Assembly (NCBI RefSeq): GCF_010993735.1
Contig: NZ_WQNI01000003.1
Span: 124,001 to 188,000, forward strand
Direction: 5' to 3'
Origin: Chelativorans alearensis
GTDB lineage: Bacteria; Pseudomonadota; Alphaproteobacteria; Rhizobiales; Rhizobiaceae
DNA: 64,000 nucleotides
The notes beneath the pieces were generated by a model. That model saw only the letters and a list, made by a program, of their open reading frames with translations, was not told the origin of the DNA and did not search any database. The position numbers and the translations under genes were made by a program. This document shows, in pieces, positions 51,935 through 60,382 of this stretch. Every line of letters begins with the position of its first letter. The first letter of the stretch is position 1.

Positions 51935-53200
51935 TCAGCCATCGCCCATGTACCGGCTGATCCTCTGACAAAGCCGGTCCAGGTCGTTGGTATCATGCGA
52001 TGCCGTAAGACAGATGCGAATGCCGGCCTGTCCGCGCGCGACCGTTGGAAAGAAGGTGGCCGATGTATAGAATCCGTCGTCCAGGAGGTGCTCCGCCACG
52101 CTGATCGCCTCGAGTTCATTGCCGATTCTGAACATGCGGATAGGCAGCGGTGCGCCGTGCTGGCCCGTCCTGACCCTCTCGTCGAAGAACGTGATGCGTT
52201 CCGCCAATTGATGCTGTCGGGCAGCGAGCTCGCCGCTTGCGTGAATCTCGGCCGAGGCAATAGCAGCTCCCACGGCCGCGACATTGGGCGAGGCGGAAAA
52301 GGCATGCGGAATGGAATAGCGCCGGAATAGCGCTTCCTGGCGGGACGTGCCGAACATCAGCATGCCGCCCGATGCGCCAAATCCCTTACCAAGCGATGCA
52401 GCGATGATGGTGCGTTCACCAAGTACATCGGGCATTTGCGAACGCGCAAACCCTTCGCCGCGGTCGCCGAAGATCGAAATCCCATGGGCGTCGTCGATAT
52501 AAAGGAAAAGGCCATACCTTTCTTGCAAATGCAGGAGCTCAGGGATCGGCGCGCATCCGCCCATTGAATAGACGCCATCGCAGACATAGGCGACGAGAGG
52601 ATGCTTGCGGCAGATCCGCTCCAGAGCGTCAAGGTCGTTGTGGGAGATTGTCTCTACCTTCGTTTCGTCCGCCACTACGGGCTTATGGAATGCAAGCGAC
52701 GCATGTGCGAGCCGGTCGAAGACCATGACCGGCTTTTGCGCGCCGGTCAGATGCCCGGAAGCGATGAGTGGCAGGGCCCCCATATTGGCGATCATAACGG
52801 TCGAATAGGTGATGATGTGGGCTCTGAAGAGCTGCGACAGTCGTTCTTCGAGAGCACCGATCAGTGCAAAGTTCAGCCGCGTGCGCGCGCACGACCAGTG
52901 GAGCGCGCCATATTCCTCAATGGCCACAATGGCGCCGTCGACAATGTGCGGATGGTTGTCCAGGCCGAGATAGGAGCAACGAACGTAGTCGATAGCCACC
53001 ATTCCTTGCCGCCTACCGTTGGCCAGCGAGATCGTTCGTCCGTCCGCCGAACGGCAATAGACGGCCATCAGGCCGCGCCGGTGGGCCTCATCGAAGTGGG
53101 GCCATGTCCCCTCGATTACTGAGGCGGTGTTTCGGTAGCGGTGGGGTCGCTTGCTGCCTTGCACGGCATCTTCGGGTGACAGGGGCGCCTTCACCAGCAT
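51935..53200 (-). CDS. PLP-dependent alpha-oxoamine synthase family protein
   Basis: A 421-residue fold-type I enzyme related to 8-amino-7-oxononanoate synthase, glycine C-acetyltransferase and the CqsA/LqsA autoinducer synthases. DYVRCSYLGLDNHPHIVDGAIVAIEEYGALHWSCARTRLNF replaces the usual N-L-G-L and G-S-G-x-S-R core; LVAYVCDGVYSMGGCAPIPELLHL, LYIDDAHGISIFGDRGEG bind PLP; SLGKGFGASGGML carries the Schiff-base lysine. ATG 53200 abuts its AGGGAGG site, so the GTG at 53194 may be the true start. No biotin genes lie nearby. Co-directional with an exporter and an acetyltransferase, suggesting a secreted amino-ketone metabolite. Confidence 0.8.
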   Translation of the reverse strand: MLVKAPLSPEDAVQGSKRPHRYRNTASVIEGTWPHFDEAHRRGLMAVYCRSADGRTISLANGRRQGMVAIDYVRCSYLGLDNHPHIVDGAIVAIEEYGALHWSCARTRLNFALIGALEERLSQLFRAHIITYSTVMIANMGALPLIASGHLTGAQKPVMVFDRLAHASLAFHKPVVADETKVETISHNDLDALERICRKHPLVAYVCDGVYSMGGCAPIPELLHLQERYGLFLYIDDAHGISIFGDRGEGFARSQMPDVLGERTIIAASLGKGFGASGGMLMFGTSRQEALFRRYSIPHAFSASPNVAAVGAAIASAEIHASGELAARQHQLAERITFFDERVRTGQHGAPLPIRMFRIGNELEAISVAEHLLDDGFYTSATFFPTVARGQAGIRICLTASHDTNDLDRLCQRISRYMGDG

Positions 53201-53469
53201 CCTCCCTTGCGCTGCATCTTCTGGAAGTCGCGCCCATTCTATCGGTATCGATTTGTAATATTATTATATTTACAATAAATATTGATAGTTGTTCGTTTAT
53301 ATATTTCATTACGAAGTAATATTATGCGCGTATGCAATAATTATTGTTCCATTTGCGAATGGCTGCATCGATTGGTGCTGCTTGCGCATGCAGATGAGAA
53401 GCTTCCGATATCCGCGGCTCTTCGTGGTGGTCAGGCGTGGCCGTCATCACCGGCGCGCTACCAGTCGTA
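53201..53469. promoter_or_regulatory. Very AT-rich upstream region of the oxoamine synthase gene
   Basis: Bases 53240-53350 are strongly AT-rich (for example AATATTATTATATTTACAAT, TTTATATATTTCATTACG) in an otherwise GC-rich window. It separates the synthase gene from the response-regulator gene on the same strand, and probably holds the synthase promoter. No specific operator is recognised. Confidence 0.45.
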
Positions 53470-54171
53470 TCAGTACCCGTTTTCCTCATCGATGCGGTAT
53501 CCTCCTGAACGCTCAGTGCGGATAATGTCGCGGCAGCCGATCTTCCGCAGCGCCTTACGCAGCCGGCTGATGTGCACGTCAACAGTACGCGCGCTGACAT
53601 GGACATTGCGCGGCCAGGCGGCGGCGATCAAATCGTTGCGGCTGAGAACCCGGCCCGATTTCTCGATCAGGTAACGCAAGATTCGGAACTCGATCGCCCT
53701 TAACTGGACTTCTTTGCCTTTTCGTCTCACCCGATTTCCTTCTGGCCACAATTCAAGATTGCCCATGGCCAATGCATTTCCGCCGCCGTGCGAAAAGGTT
53801 CGTCGCAGTTGCGGCACCAATACGCGCAGAGATGCCACCAGCTTGGCCGGAACCAGTGGACGCACGAGGCTATCGTTTACACCGGCCTTCAAAAGTGAAA
53901 TGTGCAAGCTCTCCGCGCCCGGGGCGATTAGCACCACGACTGGAATGTTGCGGGCGGTCTCTTCCTGTCTTAGCGCGGTGTACAAGGTAAGCGCATCCAG
54001 ACCGTTCGGCTGGCAGTCAAGGATGACGGCAGCGGCCCGCTCGTTTGCCGCTGAGACCGCTTCCTCCAAATCGTTCGCAAGCCTGCTGTTGAGGCCCTCC
54101 CCTTCCAGGATATGCTCAAGGATGAGGTAGAACTCCGCGTCCCGCGAGCAGATGACTACAGTCGGCTTCAT
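53470..54171 (-). CDS. OmpR/PhoB-type response regulator with atypical receiver
   Basis: A 233-residue two-domain protein. Receiver at 1-118: MKPTVVICSRDAEFYLILEHIL, possible phospho-Asp in VILDCQPNGLDAL, and GVNDSLVRPLVPAKL. The usual N-terminal acidic pair is weak and the conserved Lys before Pro is Arg, so phospho-signalling may be altered or absent. The C-terminal winged helix (LELWPEGNRVRRKGKEVQLRAIEFRILRYLIEKSGRVLSRNDLIAAAWP...RTVDVHISRLRKAL) is complete. No histidine kinase is adjacent. The start at 54171 is the family's normal N-terminus. Confidence 0.85.
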   Translation of the reverse strand: MKPTVVICSRDAEFYLILEHILEGEGLNSRLANDLEEAVSAANERAAAVILDCQPNGLDALTLYTALRQEETARNIPVVVLIAPGAESLHISLLKAGVNDSLVRPLVPAKLVASLRVLVPQLRRTFSHGGGNALAMGNLELWPEGNRVRRKGKEVQLRAIEFRILRYLIEKSGRVLSRNDLIAAAWPRNVHVSARTVDVHISRLRKALRKIGCRDIIRTERSGGYRIDEENGY

Positions 54172-54556
54172 AAGCAATCCCGCTGCGGCGGAAGATCGGG
54201 CAGGTCTACCCCGCCCGTTGTAAACTGGGCCGTCGTCCCTCACCGAAGTAATCGCCGCTGTGAGGCATGGATTTAGTGCACACGCGAACAAAACTCGATG
54301 ACTATCGTATTCGGCAACAACCGGGAAGGTAGCAGAATCTACACCTCCAGGGGCCTGCCCTTATGAGGCGCGAAATCGTATTCTGGCTCAGGTACTCTCT
54401 TGCGCCGGCGCAAAGGTACCACCGGCAGGCCGCCAACGCCCCCCAAGCCTGGCCTGCCAGACTCCGGCGCGAAGCTGCCGCCACGACCCTTTGCGACAGG
54501 ACAAACGCTGTTGTAAGGGTCGGGCGGCAGCAACCGGCGTCAAGCAAAAGGGTTCG
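54172..54556. other. Intergenic stretch, no supported gene
   Basis: 385 bp between divergent response-regulator and MNT-HEPN genes. Open frames on the minus strand (54302-54892) are antisense to the MNT-HEPN gene and have no recognisable content. No ribosome site stands well before 54557; the promoter is presumably within 54300-54550. Confidence 0.4.
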
Positions 54557-55471
54557 ATGAAGACAAGCCTCGACCATCTCCCGGAGAAGAAGCAGCGGCA
54601 GCTTGCCCATATTGTCGATATCATCCTTGAGGAATTTGAGGATGCGCTCGTGGGGGGAACAGCTGAGTTCAAGAAGAAGGGACGGATCCTCAAGATCATC
54701 CTGTTCGGTTCCTATGCGCGCGGCGACTGGGTGGACGAACCGCACACCAAGAAGGGCTATCGCTCGGATTATGATCTGCTGATCGTCGTGAACAACCGGA
54801 AGCTTGCCGATTTCGCAGCCTATTGGGCCAAGGCCAAGGACCGGCTGCTGCGCGATCGCGGCGTGAAGACCGTCGTAAGCTTCATCGTTCATTCACGGCG
54901 CGAAGTGAACACTGCCCTGCGCGAAGGGCAGTATTTCTTCACCGATATCCGCCGAGAAGGCATTGTGCTCTACGAGTTGGATGACGAACCGCTCGCCGAG
55001 CCGAGGCCGCTTACGCCCAAGGATGCTTGGAAAGTGGCGAAGGCGAATTTCAAAGACCGCTTTCCTTTTGCGCAAGGGCTGATGGAGAGCGTCCGCATGC
55101 ATGTCGAGAAGGGCAGGTACAAGATTGCGGCCTTCGAGCTACATCAGGCCATCGAGCATGCATATTCGACCGTATTGCTCACCCTAACCAACTACGGTCC
55201 ACCGTCGCACAATCTCTCCTTTCTCCGCTCTCTAGCCGAAGATCAGGATCGCCGGCTGGCTGACGTCTGGCCGCGAGATCAGCACCGATACACAGCTTGG
55301 TTCAATACGCTGAACGAGGCCTATGTGAAGGCCCGCTATTCAAAATACTACGAAATCAGCGAGGAAGCGCTCGTCTGGCTCGGTGAGCGCACCGCGAAGC
55401 TGCACGAGATTGTCGAGCAGGTCTGTCGCGAGCACCTTGCACGGCGGAAGGAGGAGGCCGGCGAGGGCTGA
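54557..55471 (+). CDS. Fused MNT nucleotidyltransferase-HEPN domain protein
   Basis: A 304-residue protein. The N-terminal half is a minimal nucleotidyltransferase: IILFGSYARGDWVDE (GS-x10-type motif) followed by YRSDYDLLIVV with the metal-binding aspartates. The C-terminal half is a HEPN domain (DAWKVAKANFKDRFPFAQGLMESVRMHVEKGRYKIAAFELHQAIEHAYSTVLLTLTNY), an all-helical domain often acting as an RNase. In two-gene systems MNT is the antitoxin and HEPN the toxin; here they are one chain, as in many Rhizobiales. Role in stress or defence is inferred. Confidence 0.85.
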   Translation: MKTSLDHLPEKKQRQLAHIVDIILEEFEDALVGGTAEFKKKGRILKIILFGSYARGDWVDEPHTKKGYRSDYDLLIVVNNRKLADFAAYWAKAKDRLLRDRGVKTVVSFIVHSRREVNTALREGQYFFTDIRREGIVLYELDDEPLAEPRPLTPKDAWKVAKANFKDRFPFAQGLMESVRMHVEKGRYKIAAFELHQAIEHAYSTVLLTLTNYGPPSHNLSFLRSLAEDQDRRLADVWPRDQHRYTAWFNTLNEAYVKARYSKYYEISEEALVWLGERTAKLHEIVEQVCREHLARRKEEAGEG

Positions 55472-55955
55472 GCCGGAACGACAACACGGCTTCCAGTATC
55501 CTTGGCCAGGCATGTGGCGCAAGGCGGCGCTATAGCGACAACTCACGCGCCGAGCTGCAAGGTGATTGCCCCACAAATCTGGTTGGGCCCGAGATGAAGC
55601 GATGGAACACGTCGAAAAACACTGAGCTCAACTCTCCCGACATTCTGCTGAGACCGCTCTTTGCGGGGCATTTCGTTCCTCGACGTGTCCATCCCAAAGA
55701 TCGGGAATGAAATAAGCGCCGCACAAAACGGTCGAGTGACAAGCTGGGCGGAAGAGAGTCGATTGCGTTTACGGTCGTGCCCTGTAATATTCGCGTTGTA
55801 CGCATACCGTACCATTGCTGCCGCCTGCACGGCCAGGGACGACACGATAAGGTCGAGGGCTGAGGCCCGAAGACCGTGGCTCACATCCGTGGGTTATCAA
55901 CGTCCGGCCCGTGGCATCGCATTCCCGCGTCGGACGCATCCGCGGGAGATTTGGT
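55472..55955. other. Intergenic stretch, no supported gene
   Basis: 484 bp. Overlapping open frames on both strands have no ribosome site or family match. Possibly decayed island DNA. Confidence 0.4.
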
Positions 55956-56255
55956 ATGGCTGAACACAACAAGGGCGAAGAAGCAAGCGCCGCTGAGCCT
56001 GGCGGCGAGATGTCTCTGTGGGATCTTACGGATCCTATAGAGGCGATGGATTCGGTGATCGCTCTATACGGCTCAAAGGCATCGCTCGCCGCCGCGTCGG
56101 CGGCCTTCACTGCCAGATATGCAGGGCGTGAGGCGGATTTCCGCTTCTGGTATACCGTGTTCACGCATTTGCGGCACGGAGGAACAGAAGCATGTCCTTT
56201 TGGAGACGATGATCCAATTGGCGACCGGCGAGCGTCTCGTAAGGTAGTGGATTGA
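55956..56255 (+). CDS. Small conserved hypothetical protein
   Basis: A 99-residue acidic protein starting MAEHNKGEEAS at 55956, with GGGAG 8 bases before the ATG. The centre (WDLTDPIEAMDSVIALYGSKASLAAASAAFTARYAGREADFRFWYTVFTHLR) is helical and is reminiscent of small proteins found on rhizobial plasmids and ICEs. Function unknown; no motif recognised. Confidence 0.55.
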   Translation: MAEHNKGEEASAAEPGGEMSLWDLTDPIEAMDSVIALYGSKASLAAASAAFTARYAGREADFRFWYTVFTHLRHGGTEACPFGDDDPIGDRRASRKVVD

Positions 56256-56809
56256 TCAACTCAAAGACTCCGATCAATGTCAGGCTTCGCCTCCAGGCGC
56301 ATAGCCGATGGCGGCGCCGAATCGGAAGCGCTCGGTCGAGACTGATGGCCAGGAGCCAAATGCACGCGGCGATCAGTGCTGCTCCGACCACCAGGGCACG
56401 CGAAAAGGTGCGTAGGACACCGCCATGAAAAGCTATGAATAAAATCAGGCTGGGATATGATTTTTGATTTCCAGAATCAAAATATGCTTTGATCAAGAAC
56501 ATGAGAAAATGTTCAGGATGAAGCTTTCTCACACTTCAGAAAACATGGTCCTCAACAGCTTCCATCAGATCGTAGGAACTGGCTAATCCTCGTCGTCCTC
56601 TTACAGTTGCGAAGACTAAGGGTGGACCGTTGCTCAGACCGCGGTCATGACGTCAAGACCTTCCCGGCTGGTATAGCCCTTCGATTGTGTAGGCTTGCAC
56701 AACGGTTTGTTCGCGCTCAAAATCGTTTACGGTGCCCGAGCTCGAAGCTGGCGGCGCAGGACCCGCAGGGCTCGTTGCGGCAGACACTGGGTAGTTTAGG
56801 AGCGGGGCA
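56256..56809. other. Intergenic region before luxR
   Basis: 554 bp. A minus-strand frame at 56161-56532 with a hydrophobic patch and GC-poor start is not convincing. No clear tra/lux-box palindrome was found by eye, though a degenerate one could be missed. The luxR ribosome site TAGGAG stands at its end. Confidence 0.4.
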
Positions 56810-57532
56810 ATGGATGCGAAGCAGATCCTTCAGCACACACTGTTGCTGGCAAACGCGACCGCCATCGATGCGCTTGTCGAAAAATTTCGCCTGGCCATCC
56901 AGATGTTCGGTTGCAAATACTTTATCCTCACTGGTCTACCCTTTGGGCGGCAGCGGTTCGAAAACCTCGTACTCAAGCGCTTCTGGCCCGAGGAGTGGAT
57001 GTCGCATTACCTTTCGAGCGACTATATCAAGCAGGATCCAGTCGTCCGTACCTGCGTTACCAGCAAGATCCCGTTTACCTGGAAAGAAGCCGCAGTACAG
57101 ACGAGCCTGTACAGTCCAGCAGCCGACAGGATCATGATGGAGGCAGCGGATGCCGGTCTCCGGGATGGTTGCTGCGTGCCGATCGTGGTTCGCAATGCTC
57201 CAACCGGATGCATTTCCCTTGCGGCAGAGGCGCCCATCGCAAGGACCGATGCACTCTCTTCGCTAAACATGCTCTCCCTCGCCTTCGCGAGCAGGTTGCA
57301 ACTCCTCGCGGAACATGCGTGCCGAAAAGGCCGCCCCAGGCTTTCGGAGCGCGAGCGGGAGGTGCTGAGTTGGGTCGCGGAGGGTAAGACCACTTGGGCA
57401 ATCTCGTGCATCATGACCATCTCCGAGTCCACCGTTAACAAGCACATCACCAATGCCATGAGGAAGCTTGACTGTGTCACTCGCGCCCAGGTGGTCGTGA
57501 AGGCGCTGATTGTCGGGGAGATCGCCGCCTGA
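56810..57532 (+). CDS. LuxR-family quorum-sensing regulator
   Basis: A 240-residue regulator. The autoinducer-binding domain (residues about 15-160) keeps the signature residues: W and Y in EEWMSHYLSSDY, D-P in IKQDPVV, W in PFTWKEA. The HTH is at 175-235 (RLSEREREVLSWVAEGKTTWAISCIMTISESTVNKHITNAMRKL). TAGGAG precedes the ATG. Directly upstream of a luxI homologue in the same direction; it resembles TraR-type regulators of conjugative elements by context, though which genes it activates cannot be read. Confidence 0.92.
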   Translation: MDAKQILQHTLLLANATAIDALVEKFRLAIQMFGCKYFILTGLPFGRQRFENLVLKRFWPEEWMSHYLSSDYIKQDPVVRTCVTSKIPFTWKEAAVQTSLYSPAADRIMMEAADAGLRDGCCVPIVVRNAPTGCISLAAEAPIARTDALSSLNMLSLAFASRLQLLAEHACRKGRPRLSEREREVLSWVAEGKTTWAISCIMTISESTVNKHITNAMRKLDCVTRAQVVVKALIVGEIAA

Positions 57533-57615
57533 AAAGGAACGTCAATAGTCAGCTTTGACAATGGCGTGCGGCCGGACTGCCCGAGAATGTCACTCTGAAG
57601 GGAGTGGCAATCTCA

Positions 57616-58203
57616 ATGATGCATCTTATCAAGGGAACCGAGGACGCGCGGTACCAGGACCTGCTCGAAGAGCACTTTCTGCTCCGCCATGACATCTTTG
57701 TCCGCGAGCGTGGCTGGACTGATCTTCGCAAGCCCGACGGCCGTGAGATCGATGACTACGACAACCCGGATACCGTCTATTTACTGGCGACAGAACGAAA
57801 CGAAGTGGTTGGCGGATATAGATTCATTCCCACCATCAAGCGCCATTTGCTCCTTGATCATTTTTCATACCTCGTGGAAGGCGCGGTTCCGCGCGGCCGC
57901 GACATCTGGGAATGGTCACGGTTCTTCATAAGACGGGATCATCGGGATGGTCTGCTCTTCCGGCATCTGATCGAGGCCGTTGCTCCCACGTGCAAGCTGC
58001 TTAGCGTTAACACCCTTACCTGTGTAATCGAGCCCGACTGGATCGCCCGATTTGAGGCGGCTGCCCTTCCATACCACATGCTCGGGCCTTTCGTCGAAAC
58101 CGGCCGCATGCGGGTGGCTGCGGCTAGGCTGAATATCAATCTGACTTTCGCGCGCACCTCCGCGCACCAGGGCCGCGAAATGGGGTGGAACCAAGATTGC
58201 TGA
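57616..58203 (+). CDS. Acyl-homoserine-lactone synthase (LuxI/TraI family)
   Basis: A 195-residue enzyme that makes AHL signals from SAM and acyl-ACP. Conserved: R and F/W in LLRHDIFVRERGWTDL, EIDDYDNPDTVYLL, GGYRFIPT, WEWSRFFI (Glu and Arg), all in the positions of the family active site. Two ATGs (57616, 57619) are possible; an upstream GTG adds four residues. It is 83 bp behind the LuxR gene. Acyl chain length cannot be predicted by eye. Confidence 0.92.
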   Translation: MMHLIKGTEDARYQDLLEEHFLLRHDIFVRERGWTDLRKPDGREIDDYDNPDTVYLLATERNEVVGGYRFIPTIKRHLLLDHFSYLVEGAVPRGRDIWEWSRFFIRRDHRDGLLFRHLIEAVAPTCKLLSVNTLTCVIEPDWIARFEAAALPYHMLGPFVETGRMRVAAARLNINLTFARTSAHQGREMGWNQDC

Positions 58204-58340
58204 CGCCCCTGCAGGCGTTCAGCCTGGAAAGGCAGTGCCTTGGCTCTCGGCCATGAACGGAAGCCATGGGCGCGGCGCGAGTTCTCTAGAACGGAGCCAC
58301 GCATACTGACTGGCACGACTCCTCCCGCTACAACCGTGCA

Positions 58341-59105
58341 GTGGACCTCGACCTGTTTGGCTGGACAGGACAGTGGCTCATCCGCAATCGCCAGTTCCAG
58401 TTAGACATGCAACGGGTGCCATGCCGGGTTTCCACGGGAGAATACGCGCCAATAATCGAATGCGCTGACATAGGGCTTGTCAGACGTTGGGGTGCGTGCT
58501 GCTTCGAAATTAACGGCAGTCCGCTCCTGTGTTGGCTCCCGGAGCGCAACCCGCTGGTGTTGAAGGTAGAGGCACAGCCCACCCATACCCGTGGCAAGGG
58601 CTTCGACTTTCGTGAGTGCCCTTTGTTGAAGGCCGTTGTGCGCATTGGGATGGGGGAGCACTATATCCTGTTTTCCGACGGCGTACGGCACCTGCAGCTG
58701 GCCATTTCAGGAGTCGATCTTTTTGCGGGGCCGCTCACTCTGCATTGTACCCTTTGCGGCCTGGCGGAATTCGAGATCAAGTCGGTTCTTTTGCGCCGGT
58801 TGAGCAGCCTCTACCGCGACCGGCGATTTCTAAGGCGCCTCTATCCCGTTGAGCGTCGTGCCCAGCGGTGGACGGCGATGCTGCGCTCCTGGGACGGGAT
58901 GGAGGCTGGGGCGACCCAGCGCGACATCGCCGCGGTTTTATTCGGACAAAAAGCTGCGACGAAGGATTGGGATGCGGGATACCGCACACGCGTTCAGCGC
59001 CTGGTTCGGGGAGCGAGGAAAATGGTGGAAGGTGGCTACCTGAAGCTCCTGGCGAAGGATGGAGGGGGAGAGGGCAACGGGACCGGGTGGTCAGGGGACG
59101 ACTGA
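58341..59105 (+). CDS. DUF6499-DUF2285 protein (FseA-like ICE excision activator)
   Basis: A 254-residue protein from the GTG at 58341. The N-terminus (LDLFGWTGQWLIRNRQFQ) is the DUF6499 motif, and the C-terminal two-thirds is DUF2285 (SLYRDRRFLRRLYPVERRAQRWTAMLRSWDGMEAGATQRDIAAVLFG). In Mesorhizobium ICEs the pair msi172/msi171 behind traI encodes these two domains and, fused by ribosomal frameshifting, forms the excision activator FseA. Here they are in one frame. The conserved DUF6499 start (TDWHDSSRYN) is encoded upstream of the GTG, open back to a TAG at 58287, without ATG; so the true start is unclear or the gene is damaged. Confidence 0.75.
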   Translation: MDLDLFGWTGQWLIRNRQFQLDMQRVPCRVSTGEYAPIIECADIGLVRRWGACCFEINGSPLLCWLPERNPLVLKVEAQPTHTRGKGFDFRECPLLKAVVRIGMGEHYILFSDGVRHLQLAISGVDLFAGPLTLHCTLCGLAEFEIKSVLLRRLSSLYRDRRFLRRLYPVERRAQRWTAMLRSWDGMEAGATQRDIAAVLFGQKAATKDWDAGYRTRVQRLVRGARKMVEGGYLKLLAKDGGGEGNGTGWSGDD

Positions 59106-60138
59106 GAGAGAGTCGGTAGCCTGGACCGGAATGATGTGGTGGGAGCGCCGCCACCCCCGGGAGGCCAAACGCCTCAACTGCGATTATTGTGGCGCCGTGA
59201 ATGTCGCTCCAATCAACATTCTCCGGATCGTTCACGTAGGCCATAATCAACCTGCGGCGGGCCAGGCACGGTTCGGATGGCGAGAGAGCACAGCATCCAA
59301 AACGAACAGAAGGCTCGCCAGCCAAGACGGGCCAAGGCTGTTCCCGAGCGCCTGCAGAACGACGCCTGTACATGCTTCGTGCCCGTCAGCGGAAGCTGAT
59401 CTCGAGCGCGTATCGTGGAGGAAATGCGCGAGGAGGGGGCGAAATGACGCGACCCGTTGATGGAAATGCGAGACGAGGCCTTTCATGAGCGCTGAAATTG
59501 ACCCCGGGCAGTCATCGAACCACAATACTCAGCGGATTGGTTCATCGCATATGCGCGGTGATGGGGCGCTGGCGGTCGGTGTAAGTAAAGCTGCTCCTCG
59601 AAAGAGTAGCGCTCGAATTCGCGTCCCGGAGGATGGCGACCGGGAGGGGACAGCACAAATTGTCAAACGGCATCACCAGCGGACATTTTTCTCCGATATT
59701 CCGTTCTCTGAGGCCATAAGCCGGTAGGACGTGGCCGAACGCGTTGCTTGGCTGGTTCAGGAGGTGGTCGCCGGCTTTCCAGGTTAACAGGGTGCGACTT
59801 TCCCGCTGGTCGGGGCGGGCTGCACTCCGGTTGCATGCGCTGGATATCGCGCGTGGTCCGAAAGTGGATGGCTCGCGATAGCTTTGGCCTGAAATGGTTA
59901 GCCTGAAGGGCCGCAGGTCGATTACGAGCTCGCTCGAGATTGAATATTCACCCGTTGAAGTCGATCTTTGATGTCGATCGGGGTATCGACCGCTCTGATT
60001 TGTACCATGGACTGCCATCGTATCCGGCATCAGGTATCGGCAAATCAGATCGGCAGCCAATATCGACAATGTTGCTGATATTTGATCGAAAGTGCCTTAC
60101 ATTACAGGCAATTGAAACGTTAAAGAGATCGGCAAAGA
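59106..60138. other. Long region without supported gene
   Basis: About 1 kb behind the DUF2285 gene with only antisense or composition-driven open frames, none with a ribosome site plus recognisable protein. The lack of coding signal in a dense genome suggests decayed island DNA. An AT-richer patch with GATATTTGATCGAAAGTG near 60070-60120 is probably the promoter of the Fic remnant. Confidence 0.45.
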
Positions 60139-60270
60139 ATGCTCGAAACCCCTGCACGAATTGAGCCGCTTTTCTTCAACGATGCCGTACCAACTGTCTT
60201 AGCTGATTTCGCGATCGAGGTGCAGAAGGCGGCCGATGAACTTGGCCGCAGTCGTGAAAGATGTTGTTGA
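60139..60270 (+). pseudogene. N-terminal remnant of a Fic-family protein
   Basis: An ATG at 60139 after AAAGAGATCGGC starts 43 codons: LETPARIEPLFFNDAVPTVL, ADFAIEVQKAADELGRS and then ERCC-stop. The first part is the typical start of Fic proteins (ARIEP-x-FF...LADLA-x-EI-x-A-A-x-LG), which normally continue for more than 300 residues with the HPFxxGNGR motif. None of that follows. A frameshift or deletion after GRS has destroyed the gene. Confidence 0.55.
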
Positions 60271-60382
60271 TGACAAGCGGGCACCTGATCTGGTGTTGGC
60301 CGTGCTACGACATGGCAGCCTTCCCCGGGCAATGCCGCCTTTCTTGGTACGAATGGCAGCTTAAATCTGTCCCCAGGTCGGA

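Noticed and set aside
54302-54892. Minus-strand frame opposite the MNT-HEPN gene
   Set aside because: Antisense to a protein with clear nucleotidyltransferase motif.
56161-56532. Minus-strand frame with a hydrophobic patch
   Set aside because: No ribosome site or relatives recognised; most of it is non-coding in appearance.
57533-57615. lux/tra box between luxR and luxI
   Set aside because: The GTGCGGCCGGACTGC stretch is not a convincing dyad; no operator call made.
59542-60069. Minus-strand 175-codon frame downstream of the DUF2285 gene
   Set aside because: No recognisable motifs and no ribosome site; composition resembles non-coding DNA.
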